Positions 22,085 to 32,531 of a stretch of DNA of 64,000 nucleotides are shown piece by piece (position 1 is the stretch's first letter; every line of letters starts with the position of its first letter). This DNA comes from Cordylochernes scorpioides (Eukaryota > Arthropoda > Arachnida > Pseudoscorpiones > Chernetidae). A program made the position numbers and the translations under genes. The notes beneath the pieces are model-generated. The model saw only the letters and a program-made list of their open reading frames with translations. It did no database searches and had not been told where the DNA came from. The stretch lies in contig CP092880.1 in NCBI GenBank assembly GCA_030710605.1, positions 12,441,639 through 12,505,638 of the forward strand. The letters are read 5' to 3'.

Positions 22085-22515
22085 ACTGAACTTACTGCAA
22101 TGATAATTGTTGAAGAATGAGAGGATTTGACTCATCAGTGGTTAACCCTCTCAACAGTTTCTCCAAATCAATCTCCAGACCGCTCTACAATTGTATTGGA
22201 TTGTTTGATTATATACCCTGCATATTTAGTATGTAAATATATGTATTATGAGGCATTATAATTATATTATATAATTGCATGTAATTCTACTGTCCTCAAA
22301 GTTTATGTCCATAGTTCATCTAAACTACCCATTCCAAGAGTCTAGCATCAGTATCATTATAAAAGGAAACCCGAAAAATTCAATATAACAGCAGTTTGGT
22401 AGATCAAATTGGTGAAACCGCTGGAAAGGTTCACCACTGATGAGCCAGGCACTCCCATTAATTTTTCTATTGTAGTAAGGGCAGTAGAAATTGTTTAATT
22501 TTTAAAAGCATCATA
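22085..22515. mobile_element. MITE-C copy
   Basis: Inverted cores face each other at 22117-22170 and 22400-22450, with terminal 'cttactgcaatg' and 'tgtagtaagggcagtag' words outside them. About 430 bp. Confidence 0.6.
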
Positions 22516-22604
22516 CGTGTCTATAATAGTTTCGAATTATATGTATGGAAAATTTCATGAAATTGTATGTATACACCTTTATATATATGCAAACCTATAT
22601 GGTT

Positions 22605-22890
22605 TAAGGTATGATAATTTCACTCAGAGATATCTTGACCAACTTCACTATCGCTCTTACCTTAGAGCTAAGGTATTTAATTCCACATATTCTCCCGTAC
22701 AAGCTTTCATACTCCAGGAATACCTGTAAAAGAACGACATAGTGTTAAAGCTTGTTCTCTAATATGTTGAATTAAAAAATATTAATTTAAACTATATCGC
22801 GGTATCTATATAAAGGAAATGACAACATTAAAGCCTGAATTTTTCTTTTATACATTAAAGAAACTTCTACTGTCCTTACTGCCATCCTTA
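22605..22890. repeat. Direct repeat, copy 2 of 2 (partner 20465-20750)
   Basis: See 20465-20750. The small differences are mainly indels (for example 'ttctaatacactatcact' against 'ttcactatcgct'). Confidence 0.75.
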
Positions 22891-23005
22891 GTAAATGCAG
22901 GGTATATCCCAATCCACTACAATTTGATGAAACCACAGAGAGGGTTCACCACTGATAAGCCAAGCCCTCTCAATCAATAATTTTTATCATTGCAGTAAGG
23001 TCTGT
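22850..23005 (+). mobile_element. MITE-C fragment
   Basis: Core in plus orientation with GAGAGGG paired to CCCTCTC, followed by the 'attgcagtaagg' end. Confidence 0.55.
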
Positions 23006-23350
23006 AGATATAATATTTTATAATATATCATAAAAACACACACACACACAACATTGCCAAAATTAAATATTACAAATTTCTGTCTATATATTTCGAATAT
23101 AATATTTATATATATATTTTTTCATATTATATATAAACATAAATATCAATTTTGAGAGCTCAAATATATTTTAAAATTAGAATTTTCAATGATGAAAGCT
23201 TCAATTAGATAAGATTTTTAAAGTTTTAAATCACCACGTTTCATAATGTATTGGTACAGAATAACATAATACATATATAATAATACAAGATTATTTAAGT
23301 ATGTATATTATTATATACTAAGTTTCATTATCTTCATTGAGCTATTATTA
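23006..23350. other. AT-rich stretch
   Basis: Contains a short (CA)n run at about 23036-23050. No genes. Confidence 0.4.
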
Positions 23351-23354
23351 AAAT

Positions 23355-23530
23355 CAAAAAAGGCATATCCTGACCAGGAGCACATGTGTTTTTTAGATGG
23401 TAGAGTGCCATCTAGTGGAACAGAAATCAACTAAACGTTTATTTAGCCTGTTCTCTGTTATTTGGCCAACCAATTTTCTTGATAAATCAAGAAAAGTCAA
23501 CCACGAGCGCGTTTCGGGTCTCGTATTGTT
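23355..23530 (-). repeat. Repeat F, copy with decayed hammerhead
   Basis: Matches 1765-1965 over its length, including the small stem around 23480. At the hammerhead position GAAACGCG and CGTGG survive, but CTGACGA is changed to TACGA and stem II is shortened, so this copy should not cleave. Confidence 0.6.
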
Positions 23531-23642
23531 GACTTTGTTGTCCCTCGTATCATATTGTATTTATTTACCGAGGTGCATCACTGCCTTCAGATATACAATA
23601 AAACAATGTAGCTTTACTTTTCACTCCATTATAGAACGTACT

Positions 23643-23905
23643 CATGGTAAACGGATTGAGGATTTCGACAATTTAGAAAGAGGGAATCATATATCGCCGC
23701 AACTCTTTTTATTAACGCGATTAAGGAAGCTTTCGGGCAAGCCCTTCTTCAGCTAACTATAGTGTACAAACCTCGCTTGCCTTGTTTGTACACTATAGTT
23801 AGCTGAAGAAGGGCTTGCCCGAAAGCTTCCTTAATCGCGTTAATAAAAAGAATACGGCGATATATGATTCCCTCTTTCTAAATTGTCGAATTCTAAAAAT
23901 TCTAA
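23643..23905. mobile_element. Foldback element with 12 bp TSD, second copy
   Basis: Same family as 12026-12421 but lacking the central GC-rich segment. Flanked by atagaacgtact at 23631-23642 and 23906-23917. Both ends agree with the other copy (left catggtaaacgg; arms starting agaaagaggg). The right end carries aattgtcgaa, the complement of the left 'ttcgacaatt', so the true arm is longer than in the first copy. Confidence 0.85.
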
Positions 23906-24254
23906 ATAGAACGTACTGTTGGTGATAAAAGATATACCACAACATCAGTTTTTCAAAATTCAGATAAAAAGCTAACCTGTATTTATTGGTTTTGGGCTAT
24001 GGCCCTCTTCAGGATAAGTGAGGCTTCGAGAATATCCTACGAAAAGATTTATGAAATCGGTTGGATTTTGTCTGAAATTTCCGAAGTTGGTAGTTTGGTA
24101 TATATAGATTTACTTTATCATAAATAGTACCTTCTGAATTGAGGTGAAGAGAAAAATGCAATTTTTTTATGCATTTTTAAAAGTAGAAATGCACTTTTCG
24201 CTTTATGACTACCCTCCGTACGCAATTCTGTATTATACTACACTATAGTTTCTA

Positions 24255-24490
24255 AAATTACAGATACTTCGGTCAATAAGTCTTTTCATTATTTCGACGT
24301 TTTGACAAAAATCTTTTGTCCTCGTCAGGAGCGAACAAAAATTAAAACATTTGGGAAAGCGTTAAAATTTATTCTTTTACGCTTAGCCAAATGTTTTAAT
24401 TTTTGTTCGCTCCTGACGAGGACAAAATAATTTTGTCAAAACGTCGAGATTTAAAGAGATAAAAATATTTAATGGCCGAAGTATTTACAA
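24255..24490. mobile_element. Foldback with hammerhead-like arms
   Basis: Arms about 24258-24365 and 24385-24487 are inverted copies, running from 'cttcggtcaataa' to its near-complement 'ttaatggccgaag'. Each arm has CTGACGA, then a stem GACAAAA...TTTTGTC, then AAAACGTC. The hammerhead GAA is changed to AAA in both arms. Confidence 0.65.
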
Positions 24491-24499
24491 TTTTAAGAA

Positions 24500-25384
24500 C
24501 TATGATGCCGGCAGGAAACCTATATCTTTACGACAGATTATATTTGTGTTAATTGGATTAATTAATGGGTTTACGAGACAATACCGTATTAAAGAGACTA
24601 CATCAATAGAAAGAGCTTCTATTCTAAGAAGGAGATCTATAGAAATCTAAAGAAGGTTTGAAAAAAGGTTAAAAAATAGAATAAAAAGAGAATCGCTCAA
24701 AAATATCTAGATAACGGAAGTAGAAATCCCCTCTTCTTTCAAGAAAAACTTTTTTTTTTCTTAACCCAAAAGTTAGAAAATAGCTCGAGAAAAATCTAAA
24801 ACTAACACACTGAAGTAAAAATAAAAAGTATAAAATAGAAAGAGAAAAAAAAACACAAAATGTGCGCGCTGGAATTGGATAGTGGAGGAGAAAACTTTTT
24901 TCCGCTACCCTAGAGTTTGTGGCAATTGGCTAGATAGAATAAAATGGGGGAATGGCATTTTGTGTGTGGGGTGAGTTTTTTCAAATAAATTATCTTCAAA
25001 TCACAGTTTTGCGTGTTCCAATTTTAGAGAGGTTTGGATTTTATTTTTGATAACACTTGCCGATTTGGTTGTTTTTATTTACTTACTTTTTTTCTGTAAA
25101 TATGGATGAACGTAACAATGGGATGGATTCAGGGTTGTGATTTTGTATGTAATATTGTATGGAGTCCATCTTCTACGCCTTCATTCTTATGATTCGTTGA
25201 ATATTAAAACATATATAGTTTCACAATTTCATTGTAAGGTTTATTAATTGTAAAGAAAAAACATATATATTTAAAAATCTTAATTGTAATTATTCAATCA
25301 TTATGTTAGAACAATATATTTACATCGTCTTTTGGATAATAAAGGATTTAATGAATAATGGATTAATGAATTTAAGAATATATA
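24500..25384. other. Unassigned AT-rich stretch
   Basis: No coding frame or repeat family recognised. Confidence 0.4.
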
Positions 25385-27145
25385 CAATCTAATCATCCAA
25401 TGATTTTTAAGAACATGCATATTTACATCTTCATTATAATTTCTAGTGCATATTAGGAACACACATATTTACACCTTCATTCTAATCATCCAATGTTTGT
25501 TAAGAACATACATATTCAGACCTTCATTCTAATCATCCAATGTTAAGAACCTACATATTTACACCTTCATTCTAATCATCCAATGTTAAGAACCTACATA
25601 TTTACACCTTCATTCTAATCATCCAATGTTAAGAACCTACATATTTACACCTTCATTCTAATCATCCAATGTTAAGAACATACATATTTACACCTTCATT
25701 CTAATCATCCAATGTTAAGAACCTACATATTTACACCTTCATTCTAATCATCCAATGTTAAGAACATACATATTTACACCTTCATTCTAATCATCCAATG
25801 TTAAGAACATACATATTTACACCTTCATTCTAATCATCCAATGTTAAGAACCTACATATTTACACCTTCATTCTAATCATCCAATGTTAAGAACATACAT
25901 ATTTACACCTTCATTCTAATCATCCAATGTTAAGAACATACATATTTACACCTTCATTCTAATCATCCAATAATTGTTAAGAACATACATATTTACATCT
26001 TCATTCTAATCATCCAATGATTGATAAGAACATAAATATTTACATCTTCATTCTAATCATCCAATGATTATTAAGAACATACATATTTACACCTTCATTC
26101 TAATCATCCAATGTTAAGAACATACATATTTACACCTTCATTCTAATCATCCAATGTTTGTTAAGAACATACATATTTACACCTTCATTCTAATCATCCA
26201 ATGTTTGTTAAGAACATACATATTTACACCTTCATTCTAATCATCCAATGTTTAGAACATACATATTTACACCTTCATTCTAATCATCCAATGTTAAGAA
26301 CATACATATTTACACCTTCATTCTAATCATCCAATGTTTGTTAAGAACATACATATTTACACCTTCATTCTAATCATCCAATGTTTAGAATATACATATT
26401 TACACCTTCATTCTAATCATCCAATGTTTGTTAAGAACATACAGATTTACACTTTCATTCTAATCATCCAATGATTGATAAGAACATACATATTTACATC
26501 TTCATTCTAATCATCCAATGATTGATAAGAACATAAATATTTACATCTTCATTCTAATCATCCAATGATTGTTAAGAACATACATATTTACACCTTCATT
26601 CTAATCATCCAATGTTAAGAACATACATATTTACACCTTCATTCTAATCATCCAATGTTTGTTAAGAACATACATATTTACACCTTCATTCTAATCATCC
26701 AATGTTTGTTAAGAACATACATATTTACACCTTCATTCTAATCATCCAATGTTTAGAACATACATATTTACACCTTCATTCTAATCATCCAATGTTTGTT
26801 AAGAACATACATATTTACACCTTCATTCTAATCATCCAATGTTTGTTAAGAACATACATATTTACACCTTCATTCTAATCATCCAATGTTTGTTAAGAAT
26901 ATACATATTTACACCTTCATTCTAATCATCCAATGTTTGTTAAGAACATACATATTTACACCTTCATTCTAATCATCCAATGTTAAGAACATACATATTT
27001 ACACCTTCATTCTAATCATCCAATGTTAAGAACATACATATTTACACCTTCATTCTAATCATCCAATGATTGTTAAGAACATACATATTTACACCTTCAT
27101 TCTAATCATCCAATGTTTGTTAAGAACATACATACGAGTATTTAC
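25385..27145. repeat. 43-47 bp minisatellite, about 40 copies
   Basis: The unit is built around 'aagaacatacatatttacac' and 'cttcattctaatcatccaat', followed by a variable joint: GTT, GTTTGTT, GATTGATA, GATTATT or similar. The order of joint types is not random: the run with 'attgata...attgata...attgtt' near 25970-26090 recurs near 26460-26580, about 490 bp later, followed by the same sequence of joints. A higher-order unit of roughly eleven monomers has thus been copied. No frame is open across it. Confidence 0.95.
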
Positions 27146-27149
27146 ATTT

Positions 27150-28950
27150 TGAGGGTGAGCAAAAGAATGCATCATGTTTTATAATTCCAAACGCTGTATG
27201 TACCTGGGTTTCATTTCTGAAATATTTGACATCTCTATAAAATTTGTACATCCACATCTTAAGCGACGTTAACTAAATCTTCAAGAATAATTATTTTCCA
27301 ATATTCCAACAACCTGAGTTCATTTCTAAACTGCGTCCTTTAAAATAGTATATATATATTTATTTATACCGCTCTGATGAAGCCACTCGTTTACATATGC
27401 CCAATTCATAATGTGCGTTACACATTATCACATTACATATCAATGCATCTTCCATCACCCTTGTATAGAACTCAAGGATGTTAATGAAAGAATGTTCCAC
27501 AGCGTCAACCTCGACAAAAACAGACTAAATCGAACCTAACTACCTTGATTGTCAAGGAAAGATCCTCATCAGTACAGGGGCGGCTTCGATTTCGTAACCT
27601 TCAACAAGAGGAATTATGAATAGGTCGAATCATCCAAAAATATGTTAATGCTGGTATGTAGTAGGTTCTTAATTAGTAAACTCTATTCCTCATATGTTTT
27701 TATAAACGAATTATGTGCAGCATAACCTTCCAGTACTCTGTTAAAGATTAGAAATAGCCTATCTTCTCTTTTTTAACTTCCGTTGAACGACAGCCTTCAG
27801 GAGAGACCAAGAGTATCAATGCCTTTTGAGCGATCTCTAAGGAAATTTCCCGTTATAGCCATATAGGTCTCGAGGACCCCACCATCACTATCTCTTCAGT
27901 GTCGAAGTACGCGATCTACGTATTCTTCGTAGATCGCAAAATACGTGGTGTCGCTGGAGACCCGTTGGTGATTCTCCACCAAACTCTGCAGCGCTGGCAG
28001 AGGCGCCATATTCTTTGTACATAGTGTCATGCATATATATATTTAATTATCTTTTTTAAATAGTGCAGACTGTGGACTTTGCATGTATTGACAAGATGTC
28101 AATAGAATTATTTTAATTGCCAATTGTCAAAGGTTATAGCCATATAGATAGAGAAAAGGAAGAATTTAACAATATATAATATGGGGATATACATTGAATG
28201 TAACATGTTCTCTTACAAATGAAGATGTTAGCACTGAGTTAAGAAATAAACACAACATTGTCTTAAGAAGTAGCAAGATATAGACAAGAGATATCATAGA
28301 TGGAATCAAGCAAGGAGAATTCCAGGAAGAATTTAATCAACCTTCCGATCTGTATTCTTTAAGAGGCATCTTGAATGCTAATTGACGTCGATAAACAACC
28401 AACTTATTTGTGGCTGCAATTGCTCAAGAAGACTTCTGATAAGTACCCTTAAAGTCTTTTTTTTTTCTATGGGGCTGGGCGTAATGTGTCCTTTCTTCTA
28501 GCGACTAATTATTCTGGGGTTGCCACGCCCCGAGCAGGTCTCCATTGGGCGACAGAGTCAAGTCACGCAGGTAGGCGTGCATCTACTTGGTGACAGTCAG
28601 ACACCGTGAGTGTCGAGCCATAACGTGACCTGATTTGGTCACTACCTGTCACCTCTCCAATCCTACCTTTTTCTAATTATACAAGATAATCACCTTAAGG
28701 TATCTGAACCAAGAATCAATAAACGATTGCTCTATTATTTAGAGTAAATAGTTTCTTTCAATAAAGCAAAATCGTATGAACTTTTTCGAGCTGATGTTTT
28801 TTTTTACAGTTATTTAACTTGATCCCAACGAAAGACATATTTTTGTTCATAGCTGCTATTTAAATGTAGAAGAACAATTCTAAAGCTCCTAAGATCCTGC
28901 TATATTTAAAGAAAATTCTATTATTAGCAATAGCGATCGTTTTTTTGGTC
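27150..28950. other. Unassigned, with a GC-rich hairpin
   Basis: 27907-27945 contains gcgatctacg-tattctt-cgtagatcgc, a perfect 10 bp stem within an imperfect palindrome of about 100 bp. 28480-28670 is GC-richer and unassigned. Nothing else recognised. Confidence 0.4.
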
Positions 28951-28956
28951 TTTTGT

Positions 28957-30185
28957 CAATATACACTCATGGACAAAACTTAAGGAAGTTATACCTTTTA
29001 GCATGTATATCGGGATTCAGACAATACCTCTGAAATATATTACAGTGACCTTTATTGAAGACACGAGATAACCAATATACACTCATGGACAAAACTTAAG
29101 GAAGTTATACCTTTTAGCATGTATATCGGGATTCAGACAATACCTCTGAAATATATTACAGTGACCTTTATTGAAGACACGAGATAACCAATATACACTC
29201 ATGGACAAGGACTTATGTAAGTTATACCTTTTAACATGTATATCGGGATTCAGGCAATACCTCTGAAAGATATTACAGTGACCTTTATTGAAGACACGAG
29301 ATAACCAATATACACTCATGGACAAAACTTAAGGAAGTTGTATCTTTTATCATGTATATCGGGATACAGACAATAAATCTGAAAGATATTACAGTGACCT
29401 TTATTGAAGACACGAGATAACCAATATACACTCATGGACAAAACTTAAGGAAGTTATACCTTTTAGCATGTATATCGGGATTCAGGCAATACCTCTGAAA
29501 GATATTACAGTGACCTTTATTGAAGACACACGAGATAACCAATATACACTCATGGACAAGGACTTAAGGAAGTTATACCTTTTAACATGTATATCGGGAT
29601 TCAGGCAATAACTCTGAAAGATATTACAGTGACCTTTATTGAAGACACATGAAATAACCAATATACACTCATGAACAAAACTTAAGGAAGTTGTATCTTT
29701 TATCATGTATATCGGGATACAGGCAATACCTCTGAAAGATATTACAGTGACCTTTATTGAAGACACACGAGATAACCAATATACACTCATGGACAAGGAC
29801 TTAAGGAAGTTATACCTTTTAACATGTATATCGGGATTCAGGCAATAACTCTGAAAGATATTACAGTGACCTTTATTGAAGACACATGAAATAACCAATA
29901 TACACTCATGAACAAAACTTAAGGAAGTTGTATCTTTTATCATGTATATCGGGATACAGACAATAACTCTGAAAGATATTACAGTGACCTTTATTGAAGA
30001 CACACGAGATAACCAATATACACTCATGAACAAAACTTAAGGAAGTTGTATCTTTTATCATGTATATCGGGATACAGACAATAACTCTTAAAAATATTAC
30101 AGTGACCTTTATTGAAGACACACGAGATAACCAATAGACACTCATGGACAAAACTTAAGGAAGTTGTAACTTTTATCATGTATTA
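28957..30185. repeat. 116-121 bp tandem array derived from a transposon end
   Basis: Ten full units and a partial one, starting 'caatatacactcatggacaa' at about 28957, 29073, 29189, 29306, 29422, 29540, 29656, 29777, 29896, 30014 and 30132. Each unit contains CACTCATGGACAAAACTTAAGG, the terminal repeat of the MITEs at 10095-10305 and 46829-47028. The later part alternates two unit types (ggacaaggac/aacatg and gaacaaaac/atcatg), so dimers were copied. Minus-strand frames repeating MSVYWLSRV are artefacts. Confidence 0.92.
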
Positions 30186-30199
30186 TCATATATCGATTT

Positions 30200-30625
30200 T
30201 TTTTTTTTTGCAATAATAAAAATATTTTTGTTATATCATTAGATCTGTGTAATTTATAAAATAAATTTAATTCGAAGTTTTATAACGAATTCTTTGTGTG
30301 TGTGTGTGATATTAGGCGTATGTGTATTTTTGTATTATAGGGATCTGACTCTTGACCTCCATATTCTGTGATGGTCAACTCACTAACGGCTTTCAATTAA
30401 TTCGATTTAATTACATCTCGACACGTTTTTTTTTATTTAATTATTCTTAAAAATACGTCTGGTCGCATGTACGACAGGCTATTATCCCATCTCTCCCTCT
30501 GATTATTTTTATCAAATCACAGAAAAACAACAAATAAGCATTGAATTTTTGAAAATACTGAAAATTCGAACATTTCTAATATCAATATACAACTACAAAT
30601 TTAAATATATATTTTTTCAATTAAG
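30200..30625. other. Unassigned AT-rich stretch
   Basis: A (GT)n run lies at 30297-30309. No genes. Confidence 0.4.
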
Positions 30626-30626
30626 T

Positions 30627-30852
30627 TCTCTCTCTCTCTCTCTCTCTGGATCTACAGGCCTGGCTGTTCGGCGTCGGCCTCCATCCTGAGGCAATGAAGT
30701 TGACCAGTGTAGCGAAGGCTACCATCTACAAGTACCATCTTGGTCTTGAGTTGGGTAACACCAGCCATCACATTGACCTGCCCACTCTGTGGGAGAGAAC
30801 TCTCGCAGTCCATCGGTGGCGGAGTCTTTCCCGCAGTGGGCGCTACCAATGA
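30627..30852 (+). other. GC-rich open segment, possible exon
   Basis: A (CT)n tract (30629-30647) leads to TCTACAG at 30651-30657, a good splice-acceptor shape. It is followed by about 190 bp open on both strands and far richer in GC than its surroundings. On the plus strand the frame starts AWLFGVGLHPEAMKLTSVAK and stops at 30850; on the minus strand it is a 65-codon frame (30652-30849). I recognise neither. It may be a terminal exon, a fragment of an unknown element, or chance. It appears only once in the window. Confidence 0.3.
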
Positions 30853-30869
30853 AGACCTTGTATATATAT

Positions 30870-31384
30870 TTTTATATATATGTCATAATTTGTATAATTA
30901 ATGCCCAAGATATATAATTTATTTTCGTCAAAAGAAGTATGTAAATATGTTAAGCTTGTGTTAAAATGTAAATGTGCAAATTCATCCATCTATAAAAAAA
31001 CTGTACAAAAAATAAAGGTGGCAGACATCGCGGTGTGCGTTGTTCGCTTGGCACAACGGCTGCTCCCATCCATTCGACCACGACAGCTACGATATATATA
31101 TATCAATTATTTTATCTATTTATATCTATTTATTCATACATTTATCATTATATAACCATATTTATTCATATTTATATTTATTTTATGTTTAACCTTATAT
31201 AATCTTATATAGACATTGTAATAAATCAGTTTCAATCTCAATCTCTCACTCTTTAAACCTATTTATTCATATTAATTATCAATAAAGTAGTTTCAAAATT
31301 AATCTACCTCTCTTTAATATACTTTTTTCATATTAATTCAATATTGTATTTAACCTTATATAACCTAATATAGACATTTTAACT
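30870..31384. repeat. AT-rich duplicated sequence
   Basis: 'taaccttatataa.ct.atatagacatt' occurs at about 31191 and 31349. 'taataaa.agtttcaat' follows directly at 31218 but only after the 31385-31700 insertion in the second copy, so the two copies define an empty and a filled site. Confidence 0.55.
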
Positions 31385-31700
31385 CCGCCTTTGCCGGTCC
31401 CAAGCCCGGATGAAAAAGGAGGAGGGGGAGCAGTAACAAGCTCGGTAAAAAAACCTGGGCTCAGCTGGCCCGGCTGATAGTACCCTGTGTGGGCTCCTAA
31501 TCCAGGGATACAGGATGAGCAGCGTTTGTACTCCATGTTAGGAGCGGCTGCACATGGCGTCTGTTCCTCATGTCAGAGGCGGCCTTTTTTTTTTTTTAGC
31601 TAAGTCGGCCTGCCACTGAGTAGTGCTCCCAGTCTTAATGACAAAGGCAGACGCATTCTACTTCACCCAGTGTGGAGATAAGAAAGAAGAAGAAGAAGAA
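31385..31700. mobile_element. GC-rich insertion with (GAA)n end
   Basis: About 315 bp inserted in the duplicated AT-rich repeat. It starts 'aactccgcctttgccggtc' and ends in GAAGAAGAAGAAG. The start resembles the untranslated leader of retrotransposons and the simple-repeat end suggests a non-LTR or SINE origin. No coding frame. The class is uncertain. Confidence 0.45.
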
Positions 31701-31739
31701 TAAAGTAGTTTCAATCTTAATCTCTCTCTTGATTTATTA

Positions 31740-32530
31740 TAGCAGTTCTTTTTTATTATTCAATAAAAACAATAGTGTAAGGAGCTGTACTCTCATCTGA
31801 TAGGTTGGTCATGAAGGTGTTACGGTATGTATGAAAATGACAAGTTGAAACAAACACCTTCAAATTATCTATCAAAGGAAGTAATTTTCTGTAAAAAAAA
31901 ACAGTATAAGATGATAAATGATCCCCTAACTATATTTTTTTCTCCAAGGTAGTTATCAATAATTGGTCCGTAGCAGCCTATTTGGTCGGATACTTCAGCT
32001 AGTTTTGCCCAAACACAACTTGTATCCAAGATTGAGGACATTGCGACTACTGTAATAGAGATGTATGGGAACATCTGAGTTTTTTCATTTGACACGACAA
32101 CAACAACAGAAAATTGACATGGACCCAGAGCAGCAGCTTTTTTTCAAAAATAATATATATATACACATATATACATATTAACTCAATTCATAGTAACAGT
32201 AACGATGCCTTTTTATTTACTGCCTTGTAAAATCCACATAGATCCAGTGAAAACTTTCTATCTGTTATGTAGTTTGTTAAGATATCCTCAACTACATGTG
32301 ACATATATTCTTCATACATTTTGATCATATTTCTATGCAACATATATCCATTTTTAATACCAACATGGCGTTGTTTCATATCGAATATGCTCAAAATTGG
32401 CGCTCTTTGCTTGCTATCATTTCTAATTAGACAATATTCAGATATATATTCAAAATGGTATAAGAGATGAATACTTTTAACGCAATCAAATTGAGAGTTT
32501 TTATATTACTATTAAATTACTATTACTATT
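31740..32530. other. Unassigned, with one inverted copy of the 122 bp repeat
   Basis: 31990-32140 is the minus-strand counterpart of one monomer of 61570-61960 ('gacatggacccagagcagca'). The rest is AT-rich and unassigned. Confidence 0.45.
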
Positions 32531-32531
32531 T

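Noticed and set aside
25385-27145. CRISPR array
   Set aside because: The variable parts are only 3-8 bp joints, the body is too long and AT-rich, and the context is a eukaryotic genome. It is a minisatellite.
29482-30033. 183-codon frame repeating MSVYWLSRV
   Set aside because: Artefact of the 116-121 bp array; the repeated words are non-coding transposon terminus.
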